From assembly GCA_015680685.1 (NCBI GenBank), contig MNCI01010828.1, positions 228,460 through 292,459 of the forward strand: a DNA stretch of 64,000 bases, in the 5' to 3' direction. Both the position numbers and the translations under genes were made by a program. Positions 33,601 to 45,830 of this stretch are shown here, piece by piece. Numbering within the stretch: the stretch's first letter is position 1; the number at the start of each line of letters is the position of its first letter. Under the pieces are notes generated by a model, which did no database searches, had not been told where the DNA came from, and saw only the letters and a program-made list of their open reading frames with translations. The DNA is from Gnetum montanum. Taxonomy: Eukaryota; Streptophyta; Gnetopsida; Gnetales; Gnetaceae.

Positions 33601-34800
33601 TAAATTGGAAAGACAAGATCTAAAGAATTGAGTGTGGTTGTCCATCTGATGAGGTGTTGCTTCCATTGGCTTGCATAGGTTCATGGAAAGATTTTATTTG
33701 TTCTGTGTTAACCAATTGATTTTTTTTTGGGATCTTAGGTTTGTAGATCAACATGTCCCCAAAATAAAAAGTTTTGTAGATAATATAAGGCCCCTCTGAC
33801 AACATTTGAAACTTAGTTTGTTGAGGTACATGTGTGGGGTCCTAGTAGATAACCTTATCTACTAGTTGAAATTGTACTTTTCTTGTTCTAAGGTCATGTC
33901 ACTTTTTGTTGAATGCCTTGTTCACTTCATTTCGAGATAGGCCCATCAATAAATTTTTGTCTAGGACATTTAGGTTGATCCGTCTTTCTTTTTGTGCTAG
34001 GCTTAGGTCAAGTTCCAAGTCATAGGTTATTGAAAATGTACAAAGTTCAAATTGAGTAGGAAGTGTTGGTAGTTTTCTGTACACCAGCTCATAGGGAGAG
34101 TAGCCTATAGGAAAGTTCCATGTTGAGTGGTATGTTTAAAAGGCATCATTAAGTTTTGTGCTCTAGTCTCTCCTATATTTGCTAATAGTTCTCGTTAGGA
34201 TCTTTGTGATCTCCCTTTTGGTAACTTCTGCTTGACCATTAGCTTGGAGGTGGTAGGGTGTTGTTAGTTTATGTTCAACCCCTAAGTGTTGCATAAGCTT
34301 GCAAAATGTAGTACCTGTAAAATGGATTTTTTTGTCAGTGCATGTGGCACTGCAAACCTATTCACAACATTTTTTTGTACAAATCACACAGTAGTGGATG
34401 ATGCACAATCGATGTTGGTTGTTGTTTTTACCCATTTTTTGTAGCAATCAATGATGATGATTATATATGCCTTTTCATTTGACATAGGTGTCATGGAAGC
34501 CATGAAGTCGATGCCCTAGCTATTAAAGGGTTTTAGTATTTGAATCCACTATTGAGGTGCCTCAATTCAAGTGGTCATCCCACCATCTCGTTGACAATGT
34601 TCACAAAAGTGGATAAATTGATGGGCATCCATTAAGATGATTGGCCAGTAATACCCTACCATCAGGATCTTAATGGCCATGCATCTCATAGCATAGTGGC
34701 CCCCACAAGGACCCTCATAAGCATCTTGAAGAACACATAGTTAATTAGCATTAGGTATAGATCAACGAACCAAGCCATCAATGCATACCTTGTAGAGGTG
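33600..34800 (-). pseudogene. pol: integrase, element 2
   Basis: Zinc finger GPCGGHYAMRCMAIKILMVG, YYWPIILMDAHQF and C-x2-C-Q-R (about 34720-34570). Core: GIDFMASMTPMSNEKAYIII, then LPMSWCTENYQHF. End: YIIYKTFYFGDMLIYKPKIP and QIKSFHEP (about 33800-33650). The second catalytic Asp block lies in a degraded stretch near 34340. Dead by stops and frame shifts. Confidence 0.87.
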
Positions 34801-34999
34801 TCCATTGATTTCCATGAAGCATTTGGCTTGATGAAGAAACTATTATTTCTTCTTATAGTCCATGCCTTATGGAATCTCTTAAGAGAGAAGACAAGTGAAA
34901 ATGACATCATATCATTTTGGTTCATTAGGCACTTATTCATTTATTGAGCTTGTAAAAAGGAGTGCATTAGAAAATTGGTTAGAGAGTGGGCTCTCCTCC

Positions 35000-36310
35000 T
35001 CTTTATGATCCCATCATAACTGAGACAAGTACAGAGCGATCACATTCTTAGTTCCTTTTCAATCTATCATTGTAAGATTGAACTCCTATAAGATCACTAG
35101 CCATTGTAAAATACAAAGGCTCACTGTTGGCTTGTTCATGGGGAAGCAAGTGGCACTGTGATTATTATGCATGAACACTTTGTATCCAAGAACATAGTAC
35201 CTAAACTTTTCCAAAGCATACACCACTACCATTAATTGTTTTTCCATTATGGTGTAATTTAGCTATGCATACACAATGCTTTGGCTTGCATAGTGGATAT
35301 AATATGGATGTTTTTGGTCATCTAATTATGTAAGCATAGCTCCCAAGGCATAGGTAGATGCATTTGTCATTATATGAAATGGTCTAGATCAATCAAGTGT
35401 TTATAGAATAGGATTTTCTACAAGTTTCTACTTGAGGCTCTAGAATGCATTTTTGCATTTCTTGGTCCTAATGAATGGAGCATCTTTCTTGGTTAGCTCG
35501 ACCAAGGGTTTTGCCATCTTAGATAAATTTTCTATAAATGATTGGTAGAAGCCAATCTATCCAAGGAACGATCAAACATCTTTGATGACTTCTAGTTTAT
35601 GAGTTATTCCTTGGATGATCTTTATCTTTTCAGGGTCTACCTCAATCCCTACCTAAGAAATTTTGTGTCCTAATACAATGCCTTCCTGGATCATTGGATG
35701 GCTCTTCTACTAATTGAGTCAAAGATTTATCTCCACACACTTTTTAAGCACTTACTTAAGGTGGTTCAAGGCTTGCTCAAATGTGGCACCATAGGTGGAA
35801 AAGTCATCCATGAAGACTTCCACCTCGCTACCAATCTATTATTGGAAAATGCTTAGAACCAAGCATTGGAATGTTGCTAGAGCATTTCATAGACCAAAAG
35901 GCATCTTCTAATATTGAAAAGTTCCCTAGGGACTTGTGAATGTAGTTTTGGCCTGATCTTGTGGCATAATCTAGATTTAGTTATAATCACTATAATCATC
36001 TACAAAATTTTGATAGCAATGCCCAGATATAGTGTCTAATACTTGATCCAAAAATTGAAATGGAAAGTGATCTTTGAATGTTGCAATATTTAATAGCTGG
36101 AAGTTGATGCAAACCTACCACTTGCCACCTTTCTTTAGCACAATCATGAGTGGGCTAACCAACTCACTATCTTCAATGGAATAGATAAACCCTACCTTGA
36201 GGAGTTGTTTGATTTTCTCTTTGATGATCTACTTTAATTTGGGGTTCAATTGCTACTGTGGTTGTCTTTTTGGCTTCATGGTCACATTAGTGTAAATATG
36301 ATATTGGCAT
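35000..36310 (-). pseudogene. pol: reverse transcriptase and RNase H, element 2
   Basis: RT: CINFQLLNIATFKDHFPFQF, MPFGL-NALATFQ, catalytic VEVFMDDFSTYGATFEQALN (35830-35770), LSKMAKPLVELTKKDAPF. RNase H: TNASTYALGAML, YYIHYASQSI, ALEKFRYYVLGYKVFMH, and the end LQEFNLTMID-KGTKNVI. Many TAG/TAA codons stand where Gln or Trp occurs in relatives. Confidence 0.9.
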
Positions 36311-36739
36311 ATCTTAGGATCGATCCCTATGAGTTGAGGATATGACCAAGGAAAGGATGTTGTACATTTATTGACAATCCTCAATAGCATCTATTTTTCT
36401 TAGGAGCAAGATTAGCATTAATTATTACTGGCTTGCTATTTTTCAATGCCAATAGGTAGAGTTTTCAACTCTAAGGGTTCTTGTCTAAAATTTTTAGCGA
36501 TTTCTAGCTCTTCCCAATAGGTATCATCATTTGCATTATCAAAGAGTTGGTGATGGACTTGCTTATGTTTATCCATGCATTCAACATAGGCATATGTTAG
36601 GCTCTCAATAAGTTCCATGCAAAGTGTGTTGCTTCCAAGCTCAACTATTAATCATTTGGTGTCCTCCTATTTTATGGTTGCTATGTACAGGCTTCTTTGA
36701 ACATTAGATTCATTTGCACATTGGTTGCGTGCTTTGATG

Positions 36740-37150
36740 GATGTGCTCTTGATAGAATAGATGCACATAGTTGCACCTATTATGGTTGTATGCAATGCAT
36801 GGAACTCTCTTCTTCTTGGTCTTTTTAAACTCATTTTTCTTGGAAATTTTTAAGAAGAGTTCTCTAATGCCCATTCGTGCATCAATAGTGCTTAACCATG
36901 CCTTTTCCATAATGATTGGGAAGTCTCCCTTGCAGTTTTTAACCTTGATCACTAGAAAATAACTCATAAATAGTGGTCACAATGTCCTCCATAAGTCCCA
37001 AAAGAACAATGATTGATTAGTCTGCCAGTTCCAGATGGATATTGCTCTTCTTGAGAGGTGGCAGGTTCCATGCTTTGTACATGTCATAGAAAATTAGATT
37101 GACATCGAAACCTGAATCAAGAAGAGCCTTACATGGCTCATGTTCAACAA
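36740..37150 (-). pseudogene. pol: aspartic protease, element 2
   Basis: The LLDSGFDVNLI-type active site is opposite 37130-37090. C-terminal: FLVIKVKNCKGDFPIIMEKA and WLSTIDARMGIRELFL (36960-36830), then KKRVPCIAYNHNRCNY. Confidence 0.85.
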
Positions 37151-37439
37151 TCTACAAGTAGATGAGAGGGCTTTTAAGATCAAATTTTTTCTTGGGAAGG
37201 TTGCAAACATTGATCCAATTAGATACATCATCAGTTAACATGACAATATGGATCTTAGGAGGTGTTTGGTTTGAAGGACATTCAAAAGAATTTGATGTAG
37301 AGGATAATGGAGAGATAGGGTGACTAGTTGCATCAGTTTGTGAGGAATTAGAAGGATTGTTGGATTCAAAGAATGGTTATTTTTAGGATCTGGGTTTCAA
37401 ACCACTCAGTTGGAAAGCTAACTATAAGTTAAACAGCTC

Positions 37440-39699
37440 TAGTAGCATTACGTTATTGTGGCTATAGTGGAATTTCACCTTGCATAGATGGAGCTGAAGG
37501 TAATTGGTGTAAGGGTGGAGGAGCATGTGCTATAGGATAAGAAGCATGATATGGATATGGGCTTTTCCATCTAGTAGATGGGGAATGAGTTCTACGATAA
37601 TTTGGAGGGTAGTAGTAGTGCTCAAAAGAAGTGTGACTAGAAGAGTTACATAGGGACATTAGTTGTTGAACATAGTACCCATATGGATCTGGTTGTCTGT
37701 AAGGGTACTTTTGCCTTGGTGATGGCATCCCCCACAACTTTGGATGTTGCCACTACTAATATTGCTTATACAATTGTGGTGGAGCTCCACTTGGATAATA
37801 AGCTTGTCGTTGTTGGTGGAACTATGTTGGGTTACGTTGAGGATAATGCAATTTTTTGGGTGCTTACATTTTTGCTAGTTTAGAATTCAGTGCATACATC
37901 CCAGATTTCTACAAGTGTGACACAATAGGGAAACATCCTTTAGGATGCTCATATTGACAAATTTCACATCCACCATCATCATCTGACTCTATCTCCATAA
38001 CTTATTCTATTGTAATAGCTTTACCCTTACCTCTTTGGTAGGCACATTCAGCTTTTTTTCACCTCCTATGATCATAATCAATACTCTACTCCATTGATTC
38101 TTCAACGATTTTTAGAGCAGTTTGGAATTTTTCATCTAATAGATCCCACATTTTATCTACCTTGATAGAAATTTTAGACATATATTTTTGGATTAGCAAA
38201 GAATTTCTATTTACCACCTCATCAACTAATGACTACTCATTGTCGCAAAATTAGACTTCCTTGTTTCTGAAGAAAGGATCCGTATGATATAGTTTAGCAC
38301 TTTTCCATTTCATCAACTCTCCTTCTTATTTTGATACCTACTTAATTAGCCTTTTAATTTGATGGGCTCTAAGTTCTAATATTCTCCCTTGGGCATATAC
38401 CCCAAGAGTTCTTCTTGTTTTCGAACTAAGCCCATTTATGATATGGTGAAGATGTTCCTATTGAGAATAATCATGGCTAGGACATTGGTGTATGAGAGAA
38501 TAGTATCTACCCATGGCAGCGTCCAAGTGCTCATGGTTTTATTGCGTCCATCCTTGGATCTTCCTTCTTAGATTAGACACTTTGGAGTATCTATGATACT
38601 TATCATTGAATAACTCTAACATTTTACTCCACATGCGGATGAATTCCAAATCTAAGGATTAGTACTGTCTATTTGCTTCCTTGATTAGTATCCTAGGAAA
38701 TAGCTTTAATCTCTACTAATAATTTTTAATATTTTGTAAGGCACAAGCATTGTGAAAAGCTTGAAGATGTGTTTGTGGATTAGAGTTATATCCCCCCTCA
38801 ACTCTGGGATTATTTTTCATATCAAGTCATCTGATCTGACTATCTTTCACATGCATGGTTGAAATTTTTATGGCCTCTACAATATTTAGCATACTTTGAG
38901 TTGCTAGTAAAGGCTCATCATCATCATTATTTTGATGATGCTAATGATGTTCTCTACTGCTCCTTCATTCATGGTGAGCCTAGTGATCATCATTGTTGTC
39001 CCGTTGTTTGCCTTCATCACAATTGTTCTTTCTATGTTGTTTATTAAAATTAGAAGAGAAAGAAAAAGATGCAAATGAATAGTGTAAAGAGTGAGAAGAA
39101 ATACCACTACCATGACGTTTACCAACTCCTCTAAAGTTGTCACAGCCATGTTCATTAGTTTTCTTTTCATCTTAACACTTGTCTGAGCCCCTGCCTTAAC
39201 TTCTATTTTTACCTAAATCTAGATTATTGATAGTGGACTGTAGATTCAGGGTCACATCCCCATCACCAATAATAAGGGGTGGACAATCTTCATGTTAACA
39301 ATCCCTAGAGGGAGGATCCTCATTGTTGTTTTGGTTAACCAAGAATAATGGATTGGTGAATCATTTCCCCTTCATAATCTCATGATGCTTCTCTTGGTGT
39401 TGATCTCTCCTATGTTTTGTTTTAGTGGAATGGTACTCTTGGTAGTCATAATCATGCACAATGTACTCATCTTGAAGATCCTAGATGCCCAACCTCCTAA
39501 GAGTTTGGAGCAACATCCCAAGCATAGATTGATTGGGAGGAATTACAATGTTGCTTTCCATATCTTGCCATCGTAGTTTTTCATCCTGATGTAGGATGAA
39601 GATGAAGTTAGGCACATACTCATTTGGATGAGTATACATCGCCTTGCATTCTTAAGACACTGGTATTTTAGTATCATCATTCCTATGAGAAGAAGACAT
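37440..39699 (-). pseudogene. gag: gag polyprotein, element 2
   Basis: Minus ATG at 39699 (MSSSHRNDDTK). Well-kept N-terminal block: MYTHPNEYVPNFIFILHQDE, MESNIVIPPNQSMLGMLLQT, LRRLGI and LQDEYIVHDYDYQEY. Then a Ser/Asn/Asp-rich stretch, then MKNNPRVEGGYNSNPQTHLQ and AFHNACAL (start of capsid). The nucleocapsid knuckle is near 37940. The Pro/Tyr-rich tail lies at 37740-37460 (YYPPNYRRTHSPSTRWKSPY). Confidence 0.87.
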
Positions 39700-39834
39700 T
39701 TTGTAATACAGATAAGATATTAGTGTGCTTATGTGATTATATTTATTATGAGAATGATTTTGACCTTAGGGTTTATCCAATGATGTTAATGATGTTTACT
39801 AAACTTAGATAGTGCATGTTTCAAATAAAAAGGG

Positions 39835-39852
39835 TCCATAACAATGGTGCTA
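39835..39852 (-). other. tRNA-Asp primer-binding site, element 2
   Basis: Minus TTAGCACCATTGTTATGGAC next to the 5' LTR. CpG sites are lost as in element 1. Confidence 0.78.
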
Positions 39853-39853
39853 A

Positions 39854-40681
39854 TGATGAGCAGTGAAAACCCCTATGCTCAACCATATGAATCACTAAGC
39901 ATTCATGCATGATCTAGTTGGATTTCGTGGACTCCTCATCTTTTGGTACACTAGCCTCTAAGAAGTGAACTTCCCCTAATAGTCATTTATTATCTTTCAA
40001 ATTACACTTGTGATGTGCAAAGGTATGGTTAAGTGTAATCGAGGCATATGATTTTTATTATTTTATGTCTTATGTTCTTGGTGTTTAAAATAGAGAAATG
40101 AAGTAATTTAATGACTAATTTAATCTAATTGATCAATTAATCTTTAACTAATCTTAACATAAGTATCTAGTTCCAATTTCTGTACACATCCTAAACACAC
40201 ATAATGCTGCTAGGTTGCCAAATGTTAAGCATCTCTAGGATTACTAAGCGTCATGCACATGCTCAAAGTGGTCATATGTATGTAGTTACTTAATTGTTAT
40301 TTAACCTAGCTAGCTTAGTTTATCTTAATTAACTTAATTAGTTGAAAGTATCAAGTAAAATTGCATAAAACATTAAATGCATGAATAAAATATTCAATCT
40401 AGCCAAAGTGCTACAAGGTTTATCAGAAAGCTCATCTTTATTGCCACACATGCTCTTGTGCTTAGGTACAACAATGCTCGAATAAATATCCATACACTCA
40501 ATGACTCCTATTGTGGGCACTTAAGAAATATTCTAACTTTGGGGAAAAGAAACTGCAAGAGCTCTGCTACTCTATGATAAGAGCTATTACCTAAACATAG
40601 TGGGAGAAAGTGTATTTATAGGTAAAAATTGACACTATGTTGATGGGGCAATGTCAACTCATTAAATCATTTGTCGATGGG
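39854..40681 (-). repeat. 5' LTR of element 2, right end truncated
   Basis: Begins TGATGAGCAG. It matches the 3' LTR to about 40681 (GTCGATGGG) and then stops, lacking the last 35 or so bases and the CATCA end. TATA minus CTATAAATACAC near 40622-40611; sense AATAAAGATGAGC near 40443-40431. Confidence 0.88.
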
Positions 40682-40689
40682 TTCTGTTC

Positions 40690-42330
40690 CAATCTGACAT
40701 ACAAATTCAATTGTGCTAGAACTAGAGGAGTCCATACCTTATCTTAAAATGAGATGCTCACCTTGCCTCTATCAACTTCATCAAGTTGATGACTTATGGA
40801 TCCTTTGTCAACCAATCTTGGATTCTAGCTAATAGTTGCTCATCATACTAAACATGAGAGATTTATGATTCACTAATAAAAAAGAGATTGGAGGTGGATT
40901 AAGAATGATTACTTAATACATCTATCACAATATTCTCATTTTTAGATTGGTAGACTAATTGTAAGTCAAATTCAAAGAGTAGTTCTAACTATTGTGCTTG
41001 CTTGAGCTGCAACTTTGTTTGATTGAGTAGGTAGGTATTAGCTTAGTTAGTTATCTATCTTCGTAATGATACAAATTCCTAGCAAATAGTGCCTCAATGA
41101 TCTCAAGCAATGGATGATGGTGAATTTTTATTTCTTATGGATAGACCACTCTACTTAATTTAGCTTTTGTGTTTCATAGCCAATAGGGTGGTCCTCATGT
41201 AGCAGCAATCCATTGATCGCATCCTCATTGACATCTATATGGACCTTGAAGGGTTTTAAAATTTTTGCTAAGACTAGCACTAGATGAGAGGTTAAGGCTT
41301 CTTTGATTTTTTCAAAGGCCTATTGATAATCTAAGTCCCAATGCCATGAGACTTCTTTCTTTTATAAATTTGTAAGAGGGACAATAATACCTAAGAAATT
41401 TTTAACAAATCTACGATAGAAGTTGGCTAGCCCCATGAATTATCTAATATCATGGACATTAGTAGGAGTAGGCCACTATCATTGTCTTCTCAAATTTCTT
41501 TGGATTTGGCTTAATTTGTCAATGACCTATGAGTTATTCTAGAAACTTTATCTTCATACAATTGAACTCACACTTCTTTTTCTTACATACAATTGGTTTT
41601 CTCATAGTTTTTCAAGAATCATCCATAGGTGGAGGACATGATCTTCCGTGGTCTGATTGTATACCAGGATATCATCAAGATAGGAAACTATAAATTTATC
41701 AAGAAATAACATAAATATTTCATCCATGAATGTATAAAAGTTGGTTGGTGCATTACAAAGCTCAAAGGACATTAGGGTCCATTCATTAGATCCATATCTA
41801 GTCACATAAGTAGTTTTTCTCTTGTCTTCCTTTGCAATGAAAACTTGATAATATCCTTGATGAACATCTAGTCAATTGAAATCATGTATCCTAGCTAGTT
41901 GATTAGACAAATTAGGAATCAGTAACATTTAACACTTATTCTTTATGGTGATCTTTTTTAACATCTTATAGTCACAACAAAGATGTAAATCTTCAATGTC
42001 CTTGTTGACAAATAATGCTGGTGCATCATAAGGATATTTCAAGGGATAGATGTATTATCTAGAAATCAAACTTTCAAGTTGTTGTTTTAGCTATTCCAAC
42101 TCTAGCCCTGTCAAATGATATGATCTTTGAATAGGAGGGGCTGTACCAGGCAACAACTCTATCTCGTGGTTGATCATCCTTTATGGAAATAAACTTCTAG
42201 GTAGCTCTAGCGACATAACATCATGAAAGTGATCTAAGACGTATACAATTCATACACTAAAGTTTGAATGAGGCTCATTAGCCTCTGTATGGTTTCCTAT
42301 TTGCATGACCAAGAGGAATCTATGCATGGG
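40690..42330 (-). pseudogene. pol: reverse transcriptase and RNase H, chromovirus G
   Basis: RT: VTRYGSNEWTLMSFELCNAP (41805-41750), then DKFIVSYLDDILVYNQTTED with the catalytic YLDD (about 41690-41660), DHVLHLWMILEKL. Upstream RT blocks near 41900-42150 are out of frame. RNase H lies at 41450-40900, very decayed. The region DEQLLARIQDWLTKDP (40850-40800) is the linker towards integrase. It differs clearly from the FMDDFS-type RT of the Athila elements. Confidence 0.82.
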
Positions 42331-43005
42331 ATATTTGGCCAAGTGTTTCATCACCAATGGTAAGATAATTTGAGGGTTGGACTCCTCATCTTTTCCCACC
42401 TATGCCCCATGAGTTTGAATCAAGCATGGAGAGTTCTCAAGGAATATGAAGATTAAGTCTAAATATGAAGTGATAAAAACCTTTACCTTACGTAGGAACT
42501 CCTATCCTAAAATGACCTCAAAGAAATTCATGATCAAAATTAGGAAGTCAAAGACTCCATACCAAGATTCTACTTGAGCTAGAACATTTCTATCAATACC
42601 AACACACCAAAGGAGTCAAAACTTCACAAGTTTACAAGAAGCTTAGATCAAATCTATAACTAGCCATAAGTCCCTCACCATGAGCAAAACCATGTAGTTG
42701 TGACTTACCCCATTTTCATTCAAGGCATTGACCTATCTAAATAATCATATCACATAGCTCCATCATAGCAACCAATATGTGTTCTTTCCCTAAGGTAATA
42801 CCATTTGTAATTTATAGGCATGGATCTCTATGGTACTCTAGGAACATATGTTACTTTATAGAGCCTATCTTTATGTAATTTTAGTTCTTCTCTAGCTTAG
42901 AGTATAATTTCTTGGTTGATGATTGCCACAACATAGAAAGAATTGAATTCCTCCATTGAAGGATCCTCAAGAGAATTATCTAGATGCCACAAAATTTGCA
43001 ATGTC
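42330..43005 (-). pseudogene. protease/gag remnant, chromovirus G
   Basis: Upstream of RT on the minus strand. One clear block is LEDPSMEEFNSFYVVAIINQ (about 42970-42905). It is probably the protease-to-RT linker region, but I cannot assign it firmly. The rest has many stops. The frame ends where Athila LTR sequence starts at about 43005. Confidence 0.45.
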
Positions 43006-43117
43006 CTACAATCAAAGCTTAACAATCTAGATGCCACACAAGTTCCATCCATGGAATTTGACCAAATTGGATGTGAATGCTTGTAATTCATATGGTTGGG
43101 CATAGGTGGTACCTACC
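43005..43117 (+). repeat. Athila-like LTR 3'-end fragment
   Basis: CTTAACAATCTAGATGCCACA, then GAATTTGACC and TTCATATGGTTGGGCATAGG, matches 43904-44000 inside the LTR of D. It lacks the final CTCATCA and joins directly to another LTR start at 43118, giving an LTR-LTR junction without internal DNA. Confidence 0.75.
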
Positions 43118-44016
43118 TAATGAAGCATTAGTTTGTTACATCAATGTAGCCATGTTGAGGTAGATGCCTCAACGTATCTATTTGTGAAAAAAGTTAATTT
43201 TTTGTCACCAATGATATTGTAGTTATAATATCGTACGGGATGCGTGCTTGCCTATAAATATAGAACTTGAGTGCACAATTTGGAGAAGTTTCATTCCAAT
43301 CTTAGGTATATTCTTGTAGTTTCATTTCATAGTTTTAGTGAGAAAGTGAATGTCTGTAGTGTGGTGTTAAGTAGTTGTATAGAATATTTATTAAGTGAAC
43401 TATACTTGAACACAATTTATGTTCAGAAATAAAGATCGAGATTGCTTTTCATCATTACAACATCCACTTAGTTTTATTGTTTTACTTAGCATAGTTTTTT
43501 ACTATTTTCATAGTTTAATCATTTACATTTCCAAGTACTCTAGTTTACTTATTTATTAGTAAAGCAGAATGAGTATGATTGGTTTCAAGCATTTAAGTAT
43601 AATCATTTGGTAATTTGAGCAGTATTATTGATTGGTTCATCTAGTAGCATAACACTTAGTAACCCAGTAATGGTTACATGAGCCCAAGACATGTACGGTA
43701 AGCCAAGATTGGATGCTCATTGCTCTAGGCTTGTTTAGATTTAGATTATCATCATTACTTAGGTTTAAATTTCATTCTCAATTATGTTTATCGTTGGGAG
43801 TAATCACGGCCTATCAACATCAATTATCGTATGCCTGACTTTAGACTAAACCATACTTGACAAAGCTACCACTAGTCCAAGTGGGAAGACAATGTCGTGT
43901 GATCAATGCTTAACAATCTAAATGCCACAACTAGTCTCATCTAGAGAATTTGACCGAATCATGCATGAACGCTTGTGGTTCATATAGTTGGGCATAGGGG
44001 TACCTTCCACTCATCA
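43118..44016 (+). repeat. 5' LTR of element D
   Basis: 899 bp, TAATGAAGC (TG changed to TA) to CACTCATCA. U3 dyads: GTTGAGGTAGATGCCTCAAC (43153-43172) and GATATTGTAGTTATAATATC. TATA CTATAAATATAG (43251-43262). AATAAAGATCG (43428-43438) is the R polyadenylation signal. Confidence 0.88.
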
Positions 44017-44017
44017 T

Positions 44018-44035
44018 TAGCATTGTTGCTAGGGA
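44018..44035 (+). other. tRNA-Asp primer-binding site, element D
   Basis: TTAGCATTGTTGCTAGGGAT directly follows the LTR. It matches TTGGCGCCGTTGCCGGGGA apart from G-to-A or C-to-T changes. Confidence 0.8.
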
Positions 44036-44147
44036 TGGTGTTAGTTATTTAGATAAGTTATATCATAAATGATTATTGTAAAAGTATTAATGATTTATCT
44101 TTTAGAAAATATTAATATTTTAAGTCACACATGTATCAAATAAAACC

Positions 44148-45830
44148 ATGTCTTCTTCACATAGGACCAAGAATGTATCACATGATGAAAACACTTGTAA
44201 GAGAAATGATAGGATATATACTGAAGAAAATTGTAGTGAACAACCTCAAGCAAAGGTTTCATATGCTCATCTCAATCCTTACTACATGTAAGAACTATGT
44301 TCAACTGGTGTAGATAATCCTAGAGAAGATGGAGTAAGTCCTAGAGTAAGGAGGATCTTAAGGCCTAGGACCTCCTCCAAACCTAGAAGAGATAAATCAA
44401 GAGACCATAGGGGAAAATATAGGAGCCATGGCAATTCTCTCAGTTTCCCATAGTATTCTTCCTCTTCAACATCTAGTTTTAATGAAAATGAATGTAGGTA
44501 TAGAAATAGAGATATACTAAGAAGTCAAGACAATGATAGAAATAGAAAAAGATAAGATCATCAAAGTGAGCATAGATGAGATCATCATAATAAAACAAAT
44601 AGAAATAGAAATAATCACCATGACATGTCTAATGATGATGAACCCTTATTGACTATTAGGAGCATGATGCAAATAATGAAGGTAGTTAGAATACCCCACA
44701 AGCCTCAAAGGGAAAGTCTCATCAAAAGACTTAATATGAATAACATCTCTAAATTTGCGGGAGGCTATAACTCTGATCCACAACATCACTTATAAGCCTT
44801 CCATGATGCATGCACTCTGCAGAACATTAAGAGCGAGTTGCAAAAGCTTAAGCTCTTCCTAGGAAACTAGTTGATGAAGATGAAAGTTTGTATAGATCAT
44901 TGGAACCAAATTCAATCCATTGATAGATCACGATGTTGGAGGGTTTTTAATGAAAAATACCAAAGTTATGCCAAAGTGTCTAACATGAGAAAACAAATCC
45001 AAGGATAGAATCAAGAACAACATGAATCCCTGGATGTGACCTTTGATAGATAGTATTCGCTACTACATAGATGTCCAAGTTATGATTTCTCTCGAAAAGA
45101 GCAGCTTCTCCACATCATAGATGTGTTTTGTGATCAAATGAGAGAGTACCTTGGGATCTATGCCTGAGGATGACTATCTAAATTAAAGTACCATCAAATA
45201 CAAAGGCTAGTTGAACAAGTGGCAAAAGAAGAAGGAGAGCTATGTAAAAGGGACAGTATCAAGGAATATAACTGGGACTCAACTCTTCAAACAAGAGAAG
45301 TCCATATGTATGATTAAGAAAAAGAGGAAGCTCTTAATGAGTTGATTTTACAATAGACCTTACCAAAAAAAATAAAAAAATGCTATTGCTAACATTGAAG
45401 TAAGGATAGATGAGATGTGGGAGTTGATAAATGACAAAGTTACAACCTGTGTGAAAATCATATAGGAGAGAGTAATGGAAAAAGAATATAGTTAGCAAAA
45501 CAAGAAGACAAAAAAAAAACACAAAAGATACCTTGTGGTCACTAACTAAGAATAAAAAATTATCTAAAACATGCATGGAAAGATTTGAACCACTTACTAA
45601 TTCCCAATCTAAGAAAATGACTCCAACTAAAAACCTTAAAATGAAACTAATAAATCATAATCATACACCAAAAGGGAAAGAAAACAAGTATTTAGATGAT
45701 TGAAACTCAACTACCCTCAAAATTATATGGGATAATAATAAAAAAGGTAAGTCAATAAAGATGGTAAGTGAACCACCTAGAGTGTATGATCTCAGGGATA
45801 TAGGGAGCATTTTCTAAAGACTTGTCCATG
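44148..45830 (+). pseudogene. gag: gag polyprotein, element D
   Basis: ATG at 44148 (MSSSHRTKN), the start used by the minus-strand copies. Then an Arg/Ser/Asp-rich part (SKPRRDKSRDHRGKYRSHG), DDEPLLTIRSMMQIMKVVRI, LNMNNISKFAGGYNSDPQHH, capsid blocks YQSYAKVSNMRKQIQG and YSLLHRCPSYDFSRKEQLLH, and the helix YHQIQRLVEQVAKEEGELCK. The distal part to about 45830 is Lys-rich and degenerate, and no zinc knuckle was found. The N-terminal block with THPDEF is also missing, so the protein would be shorter. Confidence 0.82.

Larger units (their letters stand above)
27613..40681 (-). mobile_element. Athila-like Ty3 retrotransposon 2, longest copy
   Basis: 13.07 kb, inserted in the integrase gene of chromovirus G. 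It has both LTRs, primer site, gag, protease, RT/RNase H, integrase, spacer, the longest ORF3 and the polypurine tract (minus CATCAGGGTA, 28489-28480). The 3' LTR is complete. The 5' LTR stops about 35 bp short, and the adjoining chromovirus sequence does not resume at the matching point, so a deletion removed the right junction and its target duplication. Confidence 0.9.
25213..43005 (-). mobile_element. chromovirus-type Ty3 retrotransposon G, split by element 2
   Basis: Minus strand, left to right: 3' LTR, purine tract, post-integrase region, integrase C half, [element 2, 27613-40681], the RNase H-integrase linker, RNase H, RT, and a protease/gag remnant. The two parts read in the same order and direction. 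Its RT (YLDD) and integrase differ from the Athila type. Part of the integrase N-terminus is missing at the junction. The 5' LTR and most of gag are lost where Athila LTR sequence begins at about 43005. Confidence 0.8.
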
